Part shown: piece by piece, positions 1 through 12,500 of the stretch
How positions within the stretch are numbered: the first letter of the stretch is position 1
Layout of the letters: each line of letters begins with the position of its first letter
Translations under genes and position numbers: made by a program
Notes under the pieces: model-generated
The model's database searches: none
Told to the model about the DNA's origin: nothing
What the model saw: only the letters and a program-made list of their open reading frames with translations
Origin: Actinernus sp. WN-2022
Taxonomy: Eukaryota > Cnidaria > Anthozoa > Actiniaria > Actinernidae
Reading direction: 5' to 3'
Length of the DNA stretch: 64,000 nucleotides
Assembly (NCBI GenBank): GCA_030867875.1
Contig: JAOWCC010001601.1
Coordinates: forward strand, 248,001-312,000

Positions 1-82
1 TAGGCTAGAAAGGCCAGAAAAATCTTTAGCTGTCATTTGCCCTTTCAAGAAAACGGCAAAAAGACGAGTTCCTGATCTCTAG
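1..82 (+). repeat. Partial satellite unit at left edge (3' end only)
   Basis: This is the last 82 bp of a unit, from the TAGGCTAGAAAGG segment to the terminal TAG. It matches the 3' end of the other units, so the array continues to the left of the window. Confidence 0.97.
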
Positions 83-608
83 GTATTTTATGGGGGGAGG
101 GGAGGGGGGGAGGGTGTTTTGAGTGGAGAGGTGTAGAATTTCGAACTTTTTTCGTGAACAACCGATTTGCCTGAAGTTTGGCGTGACGATTTGCTTAGTG
201 ACAATGAGCATTTTCCGCTAGGTCTGACAAAAATCGGGGGGAAAAAGTTGAAAAGTGACTTTCTGGCTTTTAAAGACAACAGGTACACATTAACTTACTT
301 ATGTTACCTAAATGTCAATGTGGCGCCATTTCTCGAGCTTTTAATGGATTTCGATGCACTATACGGCAATACAACGTTCTCTTCCTGTAGATTAACATTA
401 ATCGATGGAAGTTTACTGTATATTGAGTACAAATACCAGAAAATGGCCTTTTTCTAACCAAACCCAAACCTCTAGCTCTCCAATAAAGAAATTATGGGAT
501 AGATCTAACACAACACAAGTAAATTATAGGCTAGAAAGGCCAGAAAAATCTTTAGCTGTCATTTGCCCTTTCAAGAAAACGGCAAAAAGACGAGTTCCTG
601 ATCTCTAG
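83..608 (+). repeat. Reference monomer (unit 1, 526 bp) with landmarks
   Basis: Landmarks in this unit are: G tract 92-114; TTCGAA 140-145; G6A5 boundary tract 236-246; GGCGCC 322-327 inside the 8-bp palindrome TGGCGCCA; CTCGAG 332-337; ATCGAT 401-406; inverted-repeat arms 443-459 and 529-542; AATAAA 482-487; AGATCT 501-506; terminal TAG 606-608. Class markers are GAGAGG after the G tract, six T before CGTG, GAGCATT, ATTAACATT and GTTTACTG. The same class recurs at 16857-17382, 21028-21553 and 50827-51352. No internal sub-repeat was seen, so 522 bp looks like the basic period. It is close to three nucleosome lengths, but that link is only a suggestion. Confidence 0.95.
443..542. repeat. Imperfect inverted repeat within the monomer (shown in unit 1)
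   Basis: The arm 443-459 (ATGGCCTTTTTCTAACC) is nearly the reverse complement of 529-542 (GGCTAGAAAGGCCA), with two bulged T and one mismatch, about 70 bp apart. It occurs in almost every unit. CTAAAAATGCC units lose part of one arm. The long loop and imperfect stem make a biological role uncertain. Confidence 0.4.
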
Positions 609-1167
609 GTATTTTATGGGGGGAGGGGGGGGGGAGGGTGTTTTGAGTGGAGGGGTGTAGAATTTCGAACTTTTTCGTGAACAACCGATTTGCCTGAAGT
701 TTGGCGTGACGATTTGCTTAGTGACAATGAGCATTTTCCGCTAGGTCTGACAAAAATCGGGGAAAAAAAGTTGAAAAGTGACTTTCTGGCTTTTAAAGAC
801 ATAAGTAGAATGAAGAATAACCAATACGACGTAGACAACAGGTACACATTAACTTACTTATGTTACCTAAATGTCAATGTGGCGCCATTTCTCGAGCTTT
901 TAATGGATTTCGATGCACTATACGGCAATACAACGTTCTCTTCCTGTAGATTAAGATTAATCGATGGAAGTTTCCTGTATATTGAGTACAAATACCAGAA
1001 AATGGCCTTTTTCTAACCAAACCCAAACCTCTAGCTCTCCAATAAAGATATTATGGGATAGATCTAACACAACACAAGTAAATTATAGGCTAGAAAGGCC
1101 AGAAAAATCTTTAGCTGTCATTTGCCCTTTCAAGAAAACGGCAAAAAGACGAGTTCCTGATCTCTAG
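609..1167 (+). repeat. Satellite unit 2 carrying a unique 36-bp insertion (559 bp)
   Basis: The unit is normal up to TTTTAAAGAC at 791-800, then holds 36 bp (801-836, beginning ATAAGTAGAATG and ending ACGTAGAC) before resuming with AACAGGTACAC. AGAC occurs on both sides, as expected for a 4-bp target duplication or microhomology-mediated insertion. The sister unit 17383-17905 (offset 16774) lacks it, so it probably arose after that segment was copied. It is the only sequence in the window not derived from the satellite. Confidence 0.93.
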
Positions 1168-2209
1168 GTATTTTATGGGGGGAGGGGGGGGGGGAGGGTG
1201 TTTTGAGTGGAGGGGTGTAGAATTTCGAACTTTTTCGTGAACAACCGATTTGCCTGAAGTTTGGCGTGACGATTTGCTTAGTGACAATGAGCGTTTTCCG
1301 CTAGGTCTGACAAAAATCGGGGGGGAAAAGTTGAAAAGTGACTTTCTGGCTTTTAAAGACAACAGGTACACATTAACTTACTTATGTTACCTAAATGTCA
1401 ATGTGGCGCCATTTCTCGAGCTTTTAATGGATTTCGATGCACTATACGGCAATACAACGTTCTCTTCCTGTAGTTTAAGATTAATCGATGGAAGTTTCCT
1501 GTATATTGAGTACAAATACCAGAAAATGGCCTTTTTCTAACCAAACCCAAACCTCTAGCTCTCCAATAAAGAAATTATGGGATAGATCTAACACAACACA
1601 AGTAAATTATAGGCTAGAAAGGCCAGAAAAATCTTTAGCTGTCATTTGCCCTTGCAAGAAAACGGCAAAAAGACGAGTTCCTGATCCCTAGGTATTTTAT
1701 GGGGGGAGGGGGGAGGGTGTTTTGAGTGGAGGGGTGTAGAATTTCGAACTTTTTCGTGAACACCCGATTTGCCTGAAGTTTGGCGTGACGATTTGCTTAG
1801 TGACAATGAGCATTTTTCGCTAGGTCTGACAAAAATCGGGAAAAAAAATTGAAAAGTGACTTTCTGGCTTTTAAAGACAACAGGTACACATTAACTTACT
1901 TATCTTACCTAAATGTCAATGTGGCGCCATTTCTCGAGCTTTTAATGGATTTCGATGCACTATACGGCAATACAACGTTCTCTTCCTGTAGATTAAGATT
2001 AATCGATGGAAGTTTCCTGTATATTGAGTACAAATACCAGAAAATGGCCTTTTTCTAACCAAACCCAAACCTCTAGCTCTCCAATAAAGAAATTATGGGA
2101 TAGATCTAACACAACACAAGTAAATTATAGGCTAGAAAGGCCAGAAAAATCTTTAGCTGTCATTTGCCCTTTCAAGAAAACGGCAAAAAGACGAGTTCCT
2201 GATCTCTAG
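1168..2209 (+). repeat. Satellite units 3-4 (ends 1691, 2209)
   Basis: Unit 3 (1168-1691) is of the AGTTTAAGA class (GAGCGTT, G7A4, GTTTCCTG), but its tail has CCTTGC and the private change CCTGATCCC. It keeps GGCTAGAAAGG, so it looks like a hybrid with the crossover between about 1621 and 1654. Unit 4 (1692-2209, 518 bp) has the short G tract, a private CACCCGATT, a G3A8 tract with a 1-bp deletion, and TATCTTACC. Units 1-4 correspond in order to 16857-18945. Confidence 0.9.
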
Positions 2210-5200
2210 GTATTTTATGGGGGGAGGGGAGGGGGGGGAGGGTGTTTTGAGTGGAGAGGTGTAGAATTTCGAACTTTTTTCGTGAACAACCGATTTGCCT
2301 GAAGTTTGGCGTGACGATTTGCTTAGTGACAATGAGCATTTTCCGCTAGGTCTGACAAAAATCGGGGAAAAAAAGTTGAAAAGTGACTTTCTGGCTTTTA
2401 AAGACAACAGGTACACATTAACTTACTTATGTTACCTAAATGTCAATGTGGCGCCATATCTCGAACTTTTAATGGATTTCGATGCACTATACGGCAATAC
2501 AACGTTCTCTTCCTGTAGATTAAGATTAATCGATGGAAGTTTGCTGTATATTGAGTACAAATACCAGAAAATGGCCTTTTTCTAACCAAACCCAAACCTC
2601 TAGCTCTCCAATAAAGAAATTATGGGAAAGATCTAACACAACACAAGTAAATTATAAGCTAAAAATGCCAGAAAAATCTTTAGCTGTCATTTGTCCTTGC
2701 AAGAAAACGGCAAAAAGACGAGTTCCTGATCTCTAGGTATTTTATGGGGGGAGGGGGGAGGGTGTTTTGAGTGGAGGGGTGTAGAATTTCGAACTTTTTC
2801 GTGAACAACCGATTTGCCTGAAGTTTGGCGTGACGATTTGCTTAGTGACAATGAGCATTTTCCGCTAGGTCTGACAAAAATCGGGGAAAAAAATTGAAAA
2901 GTGACTTTCTGGCTTTTATAGACAACAGGTACACATTAACTTACTTATCTTACCTAAATGTCAATGTGGCGCCATTTCTCGAGCTTTTAATGGATTTCGA
3001 TGCACTATACGGCAATACAACGTTCTCTTCCTGTAGATTAAGATTAATCGATGGAAGTTTGCTGTATATTGAGTACAAATACCAGAAAATGGCCTTTTTC
3101 TAACCAAACCCAAACCTCTAGCTCTCCAATAAAGAAATTATGGGATAGATCTAACACAACACAAGTAAATTATAGGCTAGAAAGGCCAGAAAAATCTTTA
3201 GCTGTCATTTGCCCTTTCAAGAAAACGGCAAAAAGACGAGTTCCTGATCTCTAGGTATTTTATGGGGGGAGGGGAGGGGGGGAGGGTGTTTTGAGTGGAG
3301 AGGTGTAGAATTTCGAACTTTTTTCGTGAACAACCGATTTGCCTGAAGTTTGGCGTGACGATTTGCTTAGTGACAATGATCATTTTCCGCTAGGTCTGAC
3401 AAAAATCGGGGGGAAAAAGTTGAAAAGTGACTTTCTGGCTTTTAAAGACAACAGGTACACATTAACTTACTTATCTTACCTAAATGTCAATGTGGCGCCA
3501 TTTCTCGAGCTTTTAATGGATTTCGATGCACTATACGGCAATACAACGTTCTCTTCCTGTAGATTAAGATTAATCGATGGAAGTTTCCTGTATATTGAGT
3601 ACAAATACCAGAAAATGGCCTTTTTCTAACCAAACCCAAACCTCTAGCTCTCCAATAAAGAAATTATGGGAAAGATCTAACACAACACAAGTAAATTATA
3701 GGCTAAAAATGCCAGAAAAATCTTTAGCTGTCATTTGCCCTTTCAAGAAAACGGCAAAAAGACGAGTTCCTGATCTCTAGGTATTTTATGGGGGGAAGGG
3801 GGAGGGTGTTTTGAGTGGAGGGGTGTAGAATTTCGAACTTTTTTCGTGAACAACCGATTTGCCTGAAGTTTGGCGTGACGATTTGCTTAGTGACAATGAG
3901 CATTTTCCGCTAGGTCTGACAAAAATCGGGGGGAAAAAGTTGAAAAGTGACTTTCTGGCTTTTAAAGACAACAGGTACACATTAACTTACTTATCTTACC
4001 TAAATGTCAATGTGGCGCCATTTCTCGAGCTTTTAATGGATTTCGATGCACTATACGGCAATACAACGTTCTCTTCCTGTAGATTAAGATTAATCGATGG
4101 AAGTTTGCTGTATATTGAGTACAAATACCAGAAAATGGCCTTTTTCTAACCAAACCCAAACCTCTAGCTCTCCAATAAAGAAATTATGGGATAGATCTAA
4201 CACAACACAAGTAAATTATAGGCTAGAAAGGCCAGAAAAATATTTAGCTGTCATTTGCCCTTTCAAGAAAACGGCAAAAAGACGAGTTCCTGATCTCTAG
4301 GTATTTTATGGGGGGAGGGGGGGGCGGGGAGGGTGTTTTGAGTGGAGCGGTATAGAATTTCGAACTTTTTCGTGAGCAACCGATTTGCCTGAAGTTTGGC
4401 GTGACGATTTGCTTAGTGACAATGAGCATTTTCCGTTAGGTCTGACAAAAATCGGGGAAAAAAAGTTGAAAAGTACCTTTCTGGCTTTTAAAGACAACAG
4501 GTACACATTAACTTACTTATGTTACCTAAATGTCAATGTGGCGCCATTTCTCGAGCTTTTAATGGATTTCGATGCACTATACGGCAATACAACGTTCTCT
4601 TCCTGTAGATTAAGATTAATCGATGGAAGTTTCCTGTATATTGAGTACAAATACCAGAAAATGGCCTTTTTCTAACCAAACCCAAACCTCTAGCTCTCCA
4701 ATAAAGAAATTATGGGAAAGATCTAACACAACACAAGTAAATTATAGGCTAAAAATGCCAGAAAAATCTTTAGCTGTCATTTGACCTTTCAAGAAAACGG
4801 CAAAAAGACGAGTTCCTGATCTCTAGGTATTTTATGGGGGGAAGGGGGAGGGTGTTTTGAGTGGAGGGGTGTAGAATTTCGAACTTTTTCGTGAACAACC
4901 GGTTTGTCTGAAGTTTGGCGTGACGATTTGCTTAGTGACAATGAGCATTTTCCGCTAGGTCTTACAAAAATCGGGGGGAAAAAGTTGAAAAGTGACTTTC
5001 TGGCTTTTAAAGACAACAGGTACACATTAACTTACTTATGTTACCTAAATGTCAATGTGGCGCCATTTCTCGAGCTTTTAATGGATTTCGATGCACTATA
5101 CGGCAATACAACGTTCTCTTCCTGTAGATTAAGATTAATCGATGGAAGTTTCCTGTATATTGAGTACAAATACCAGAAAATGGCCTTTTTCTAACCAAAC

Positions 5201-6388
5201 CCAAACCTCTAGCTCTCCAATAAAGAAATTATGGGATAGATCTAACACAACACAAGTAAATTATAGGCTAGAAAGGCCAGAAAAATCTTTAGCTGTCATT
5301 TGCCCTTTCAAGAAAACGGCAAAAAGACGAGTTCCTGATCTCTAGGTATGTTATGGGGGGAGGGGGGGGGGGAGGGTGTTTTGAGTGGAGGGGTGTAGAA
5401 TTTCGAACTTTTTCGTGAACAACCGATTTGCCTGAAGTTTGGCGTGACGATTTGCTTAGTGACAATGGGCATTTTCCGCTAGGTCTGACAAAAATCGGGG
5501 AAAAAAAGTTGAAAAGTGACTTTCTGGCTTTTAAAGACAACAGGTACACATTAACTTACTTGTGTTACCTAAATGTCAATGTGGCGCCATTTCTCGAGCT
5601 TTTAATGGATTTCGATGCACTATACGGCAATACAACGTTCTCTTCCTGTAGATTAAGATTAATCGATGGAAGTTTACTGTATATTGAGTACAAATACCAG
5701 AAAATGGCCTTTTTCTAACCAAACCCAAACCTCTAGCTCTCCAATAAAGAAATTATGGGAAAGTTCTAACACAACACAAATAAATTATAGGCTAAAAATG
5801 CCAGAAAAATCTTTAGCTGTCATTTGCCCTTTCAAGAAAACGGCAAAAAGACGAGTTCCTGATCTCTAGGTATTTTATGGGGGGAAGGGGGAGGGTGTTT
5901 TGAGTGGAGGGGTGTAGAATTTCGAACTTTTTCGTGAACAACCGGTTTGTCTGAAGTTTGGCGTGACGATTTGCTTAGTGACAATGAGCATTTTCCGCTA
6001 GGTCTTACAAAAATCGGGGGGAAAAAGTTGAAAAGTGACTTTCTGGCTTTTAAAGACAACAGGTACACATTAACTTACTTATGTTACCTAAATGTCAATG
6101 TGGCGCCATTTCTCGAGCTTTTAATGGATTTCGATGCACTATACGGCAATACAACGTTCTCTTCCTGTAGATTAAGATTAATCGATGGAAGTTTCCTGTA
6201 TATTGAGTACAAATACCAGAAAATGGCCTTTTTCTAACCAAACCCAAACCTCTAGCTCTCCAATAAAGAAATTATGGGATAGATCTAACACAACACAAGT
6301 AAATTATAGGCTAGAAAGGCCAGAAAAATCTTTAGCTGTCATTTGCCCTTTCAAGAAAACGGTAAAAAGACGAGTTCCTGATCTCTAG
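2210..6388 (+). repeat. Dimeric higher-order block, units 5-12 (four ~1045-bp dimers)
   Basis: Unit ends are 2736, 3254, 3780, 4300, 4826, 5345, 5869 and 6388. Lengths alternate 527/518, 526/520, 526/519, 524/519. Each first member carries the linked variants GGGAAAG and CTAAAAATGCC near its 3' end and is followed by a unit with a short G tract. Private markers are GATCATT (unit 7), a CGGGG-type G tract with GAGCGGTATAG and GAGCAACC (unit 9), TGACC in place of TGCCC at 4782 (unit 9), GTATGTTAT with GGGCATT and AAGTTCTAAC (unit 11), and ACCGGTTTGTCTG (units 10 and 12). The tail of unit 12 carries CGGTAAAAAG, typical of another class, and is followed by the class that normally comes next. Confidence 0.9.
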
Positions 6389-9300
6389 GTATTTTATGGG
6401 GGGAGGGGAGGGGGGGGAGGGTGTTTTGAGTGGAGAGGTGTAGAATTTCGAACTTTTTTCGTGAACAACCGATTTGCCTGAAGTTTGGCGTGACGATTTG
6501 CTTAGTGACAATGAGCATTTTCCGCTAGGTCTGACAAAAATCGGGGAAAAAAAGTTGAAAAGTGACTTTCTGGCTTTTAAAGACAACAGGTACACATTAA
6601 CTTAATTATGTTACCTAAATATCAATGTGGCGCCATTTCTCGAACTTTTAATGGATTTCGATTCACTATACGGCAATACAACGTTCTCTTCCTGTAGATT
6701 AAGATTAATCGATGGAAGTTTGCTGTATATTGAGTACAAATACCAGAAAATGGCCTTTTTCTAACCAAACCCAAACCTCTAGCTCTCCAATAAAGAAATT
6801 ATGGGATAGATCTAACACAACACAAGTAAATTATAGGCTAGAAAGGCCAGAAAAATCTTTAGCTGTCATTTGCCCTTTCAAGAAATCGGCAAAAAGACGG
6901 GTTCCTCATCTCTAGGTATTTTATGGGGGGAGGGGGGGGGAGGGTGTTTTGAGTGGAGGGGTGTAGAATTTCGAACTTTTTCGTGAACAACCGATTTGCC
7001 TGAAGTTTGGCGTGACGATTTGCTTAGTGACAATGAGCATTTTCCGCTAGGTCTGACAAAAATCGGGGAAAAAAAGTTGAAAAGTGACTTTCTGGCTTTT
7101 AAAGACAACAGGTACACATTAACTTACTTATGTTACCTAAATGTCAATGTGGCGCCATTTCTCGAGCTTTTAATGGATTTCGATGCACTATACGGCAATA
7201 CAACGTTCTCTTCCTGTAGATTAAGATTAATCGATGGAAGTTTGCTGTATATTGAGTACAAATACCAGAAAATGGCCTTTTTCTAACCAAACCCAAACCT
7301 CTAGCTCTCCAATAAAGAAATTATGGGATAGATCTAACACAACACAAGTAAATTATAGGCTAGAAAGGCCAGAAAAATCTTTAGCTGTCATTTGCCCTTT
7401 CAAGAAAACGGCAAAAAGACGAGTTCCTGATCTCTAGGTATTTTATGGGGGGAGGGTGTTTTGTGTGGAGGGGTGTAGAATTTCGAACTTCTTCGTGAAC
7501 AACCGATTTGCCTGAAGTTTGGCGTGACGATTTGCTTAGTGACAATGAGCGTTTTCCGCTAGGTCTGACAAAAATCGGGGGGAAAAAGTTGAAAAGTGAC
7601 TTTCTGGCTTTTAAAGACAACAGGTACACATTAACTTACTTATGTTACCTAAATGTCAATGTGGCGCCATTTCTCGAGCTTTTAATGGATTTCGATGCAC
7701 TATACGGCAATACAACGTTCTCTTCCTGTAGATTAAGATTAATCGTTGGAAGTTTGCTGTATATTGAGTACAAATACCAGAAAATGGCCTTTTTCTAACC
7801 AAACCCAAACCTCTAGCTCTCCAATAAAGAAATTATGGGATAGATCTAACACAACACAAGTAAATTATAGGCTAGAAAGGCCAGAAAAATCTTTAGCTGT
7901 CATTTGCCCTTTCAAGAAAACGGTAAAAAGACGAGTTCCTGATCTCTAGGTATTTTATGGGGGGAGGGGAGGGGGGGGGAGGGTGTTTTGAGTGGAGAGG
8001 TGTAGAATTTCGAACTTTTTTCGTGAACAACCGATTTGCCTGAAGTTTGGCGTGACGATTTGCTTAGTGACAATGAGCATTTTCCGCTAGGTCTGACAAA
8101 AATCGGGGAAAAAAAGTTGAAAAGTGACTTTCTGGCTTTTAAAGACAACAGGTACACATTAACTTAATTATGTTACCTAAATATCAATGTGGCGCCATTT
8201 CTCGAACTTTTAATGGATTTCGATTCACTATACGGCAATACAACGTTCTCTTCCTGTAGATTAAGATTAATCGATGGAAGTTTGCTGTATATTGAGTACA
8301 AATACCAGAAAATGGCCTTTTTCTAACCAAACCCAAACCTCTAGCTCTCCAATAAAGAAATTATGGGATAGATCTAACACAACACAAGTAAATTATAGGC
8401 TAGAAAGGCCAGAAAAATCTTTAGCTGTCATTTGCCCTTTCAAGAAAACGGCAAAAAGACGAGTTCCTGATCTCTAGGTATTTTATGGGGGGAGGGGGGG
8501 GGGAGGGTGTTTTGAGTGGAGGGGTGTAGAATTTCGAACTTTTTCGTGAACAACCGATTTGCCTGAAGTTTGGCGTGACGATTTGCTTAGTGACAATGAG
8601 CATTTTCCGCTAGGTCTGACAAAAATCGGGGAAAAAAAGTTGAAAAGTGACTTTCTGGCTTTTAAAGACAACAGGTACACATTAACTTACTTATGTTACC
8701 TAAATGTCAATGTGGCGCCATTTCTCGAGCTTTTAATGGATTTCGATGCACTATACGGCAATACAACGTTCTCTTCCTGTAGATTAAAATTAATCGATGG
8801 AAGTTTACTGTATATTGAGTACAAATACCAGAAAATGGCCTTTTTCTAACCAAACCCAAACCTCTAGCTCTCCAATAAAGAAATTATGGGATAGATCTAA
8901 CACAACACAAGTAAATTATAGGCTAGAAAGGCCAGAAAAATCTTTAGCTGTCATTTGCCCTTTCAAGAAAACGGCAAAAAGACGAGTTCCTGATCTCTAG
9001 GTATTTTATGGGGGGAGGGGGGGGAGGGTGTTTTGAGTGGAGGGGTGTAGAATTTCGAACTTTTTCGTGAACAACCGATTTGCCTGAAGTTTGGCGTGAC
9101 GATTTGCTTAGTGACAATGAGCGTTTTCCGCTAGGTCTGACAAAAATCGGGGGGAAAAAGTTGAAAAGTGACTTTCTGGCTTTTAAAGACAACAGGTACA
9201 CATTAACTTACTTATGTTACCTAAATGTCAATGTGGCGCCATTTCTCGAGCTTTTAATGGATTTCGATGCACTATACGGCAATACAACGTTCTCTTCCTG

Positions 9301-9521
9301 TAGTTTAAGATTAATCGATGGAAGTTTGCTGTATATTGAGTACAAATACCAGAAAATGGCCTTTTTCTAACCAAACCGAAACCTGTAGCTCTCCAATAAA
9401 GAAATTATGGGATAGATCTAACACAACACAAGTAAATTATAGGCTAGAAAGGCCAGAAAAATCTTTAGCTGTCATTTGCCCTTTCAAGAAAACGGCAAAA
9501 AGACGAGTTCCTGATCTCTAG
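6389..9521 (+). repeat. Satellite units 13-18 (mixed classes)
   Basis: Unit ends are 6915, 7437, 7949, 8477, 9000 and 9521. Units 13 and 16 carry TTAATTATG in place of TTACTTATG, plus AATATCAATG, CTCGAA and GATTCAC. Unit 15 (7438-7949, 512 bp) has the minimal G tract with TTTGTGTGG, CTTCTTCGTG, ATCGTTGG and CGGTAAAAAG. Unit 18 has AGTTTAAGA together with CCGAAACCTGT. The pairing of a 512-bp unit with a following TTAATTATG unit recurs in 25736-31979. Confidence 0.9.
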
Positions 9522-12500
9522 GTATTTTATGGGGGGAGGGGGGAGGGGGGGGAGGGTGTTTTGAGTGGAGGGGTGTAGAATTTCGAACTTTTTCGTGAAC
9601 AACCGATTTGCCTGAAGTTTGGCGTGACGATTTGCTTAGTGACAATGAGCGTTTTCCGCTAGGTCTGACAAAAATCGGGGGGAAAAAGTTGAAAAGTGAC
9701 TTTCTGGCTTTTAAAGACAACAGGTACACATTAACTTACTTATGTTACCTAAATGTAAATGTGGCGCCATTTCTCGAGCTTTTAATGGATTTCGATGCAC
9801 TATACGGCAATACAACGTTCTCTTCCTGTAGTTTAAGATTAATCGATGGAAGTTTCCTGTATATTGAGTACAAATACCAGAAAATGGCCTTTTTCTAACC
9901 AAACCCAAACCTCTAGCTCTCCAATAAAGAAATTATGGGATAGATCTAACACAACACAAGTAAATTATAGGCTAGAAAGGCCAGAAAAATCTTTAGCTGT
10001 CATTTGCCCTTTCAAGAAAACGGCAAAAAGACGAGTTCCTGATCTCTAGGTATTTTATGGGGGGAGGGGAGGGGGGGGGAGGGTGTTTTGAGTGGAGAGG
10101 TGTAGAATTTCGAACTTTTTTCGTGAACAACCGATTTGCCTGAAGTTTGGCGTGACGATTTGCTTAGTGACAATGAGCATTTTCCGCTAGGTCTGACAAA
10201 AATCGGGGAAAAAAAGTTGAAAAGTGACTTTCTGGCTTTTAAAGACAACAGGTACACATTAACTTACTTATGTTACCTAAATGTCAATGTGGCGCCATTT
10301 CTCGAACTTTTAATGGATTTCGATGCACTATACGGCAATACAACGTTCTCTTCCTGTAGATTAAGATTAATCGATGGAAGTTTGCTGTATATTGAGTACA
10401 AATACCAGAAAATGGCCTTTTTCTAACCAAACCGAAACCTGTAGCTCTCCAATAAAGAAATTATGGGATAGATCTAACACAACACAAGTAAATTATAGCC
10501 TAGAAAGGCCAGAAAAATATTTAGCTGTCATTTGCCCTTTCAAGAAAACGGCAAAAAGACGAGTTCCTGATCTCTAGGTATTTTATGGGGGGAGGGGGGG
10601 GGGGGGGAGGGTGTTTTGAGTGGAGGGGTGTAGAATTTCGAACTTTTTCGTGAACAACCGATTTGCCTGAAGTTTGGCGTGACGATTTGCTTAGTGACAA
10701 TGAGCGTTTTCCGCTAGGTCTGACAAAAATCGGGGGGAAAATGTTGAAAAGTGACTTTCTGGCTTTTAAAGACAACAGGTACACATCAACTTACTTATGT
10801 TACCTAAATGTCAATGTGGCGCCATTTCTCGAGCTTTTAATGGATTTCGATGCACTATACGGCAATACAACGTTCTCTTCCTGTAGATTAACATTAATCG
10901 ATGGAAGTTTCCTGTATATTGAGTACAAATACCAGAAAATGGCCTTTTTCTAACCAAACCCAAACCTCTAGCTCTCCAATAAAGAAATTATGGGATAGAT
11001 CTAACACAACACAAGTAAATTATAGGCTAGAAAGGCCAGAAAAATCTTTAGCTGTCATTTGCCCTTTCAAGAAAACGGCAAAAAGACGAGTTCCTGATCT
11101 CTAGGTATTTTATGGGGGGAGGGGGGGGAAAGGTGTTTTGAGTGGAGGGGTGTAGAATTTCGAACTTTTTCATGAACAACCGATTTGTCTGAAGTTTGGC
11201 GTGACGATTTGCTTAGTGACAATGAGCGTTTTCCGCTAGGTCTGACAAAAATCGGGGGGAAAATGTTGAAAAGTGACTTTCTGGCTTTTAAAGACAACAG
11301 GTACACATTAACTTACTTATGTTACCTAAATGTCAATGTGGCGCCATTTCTCGAGCTTTTAATGGATTTCGATGCACTATACGGCAATACAACGTTCTCT
11401 TCCTGTAGATTAAGATTAATCGATGGAAGTTTGCTGTATATTGAGTACAAATACCAGAAAATGGCCTTTTTCTAACCAAACCCAAACCTCTAGCTCTCCA
11501 ATAAAGAAATTATGGGATAGATCTAACACAACACAAGTAAATTATAGGCTAGAAAGGCCAGAAAAATCTTTAGCTGTCATTTGCCCTTTCAAGAAAACGG
11601 CAAAAAGACGAGTTCCTGATCTCTAGGTATTTTATGGGGGGAGGTGGGTGAGGGTGTTTTGAGTGGAGGGGTGTAGAATTTCGAACTTTTTCGTGAACAA
11701 CCGATTTGCCTGAAGTTTGGCGTGACGATTTGCTTAGTGACAATGAGCGTTTTCCGCTAGGTCTGACAAAAATCGGGGGGAAAAAGTTGAAAAGTGACTT
11801 TCTGGCTTTTAAAGACAACAGGTACACATTAACTTACTTATGTTACCTAAATGTCAATGTGGCGCCATTTCTCGAGCTTTTAATGGATTTCGATGCACTA
11901 TACGGCAATACAACGTTCTCTTCCTGTAGTTTAAGATTAATCGATGGAAGTTTCCTGTATATTGAGTACAAATACCAGAAAATGGCCTTTTTCTAACCAA
12001 ACCCAAACCTCTAGCTCTCCAATAAAGAAATTATGGGATAGATCTAACACAACACAAGTAAATTATAGGCTAGAAAGGCCAGAAAAATCTTTAGCTGTCA
12101 TTTGCCCTTTCAAGAAAACGGCAAAAAGACGAGTTCCTGATCTCTAGGTATTTTATGGGGGGAGGGGAGGGGGGGGAGGGTGTTTTGAGTGGAGAGGTGT
12201 AGAATTTCGAACTTTTTTCGTGAACAACCGATTTGCCTGAAGTTTGGCGTGACGATTTGCTTAGTGACAATGAGCATTTTCCGCTAGGTCTGACAAAAAT
12301 CGGGGAAAAAAAGTTGAAAAGTGACTTTCTGGCTTTTAAAGACAACAGGTACACATTAACTTACTTATGTTACCTAAATGTCAATGTGGCGCCATTTCTC
12401 GAACTTTTAATGGATTTCGATGCACTATACGGCAATACAACGTTCTCTTCCTGTAGATTAAGATTAATCGATGGAAGTTTGCTGTATATTGAGTACAAAT

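Noticed and set aside
140..370. CENP-B box (TTCG....A..CGGG) as evidence for a centromeric satellite
   Set aside because: Candidates around TTCGTGAACAACCG and TTCGATGCACTATACGG do not match the required spacing.
167..457. Repeated 96-codon plus-strand open frame (begins MPEVWRDD)
   Set aside because: It starts at TTG, not ATG. It is broken in about 20 units by G/A-tract deletions, TTAATTATG stops or a deletion near 39563. Its class variants mostly change residues, and no domain is recognised. It is a frame opened by chance in a homogenised satellite.
460..475. Telomere-like CCAAACCCAAACC segment
   Set aside because: It is a single short C/A-rich stretch per unit, not a tandem of CCCTAA or CCCTAAA.
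529..603. tRNA-like pol III promoter (A box near TAGGCTAGAAAGG, B box near GAGTTCCTGATC), suggesting a SINE origin
   Set aside because: The B-box-like part lacks the TTCGA core, the spacing is loose, and no tRNA fold or poly-A/simple-repeat tail is visible.
83..608. Shorter sub-repeats inside the monomer (for example three ~174-bp parts)
   Set aside because: Thirds of the monomer show no visible similarity to each other; only short words such as TTCG recur.
2153..2416. Minus-strand 60-88 codon frames with a proline run
   Set aside because: The proline run is the reverse reading of the G tract, and the frame changes with every G-tract length. Units alternate between different frames, which is not expected of a gene.
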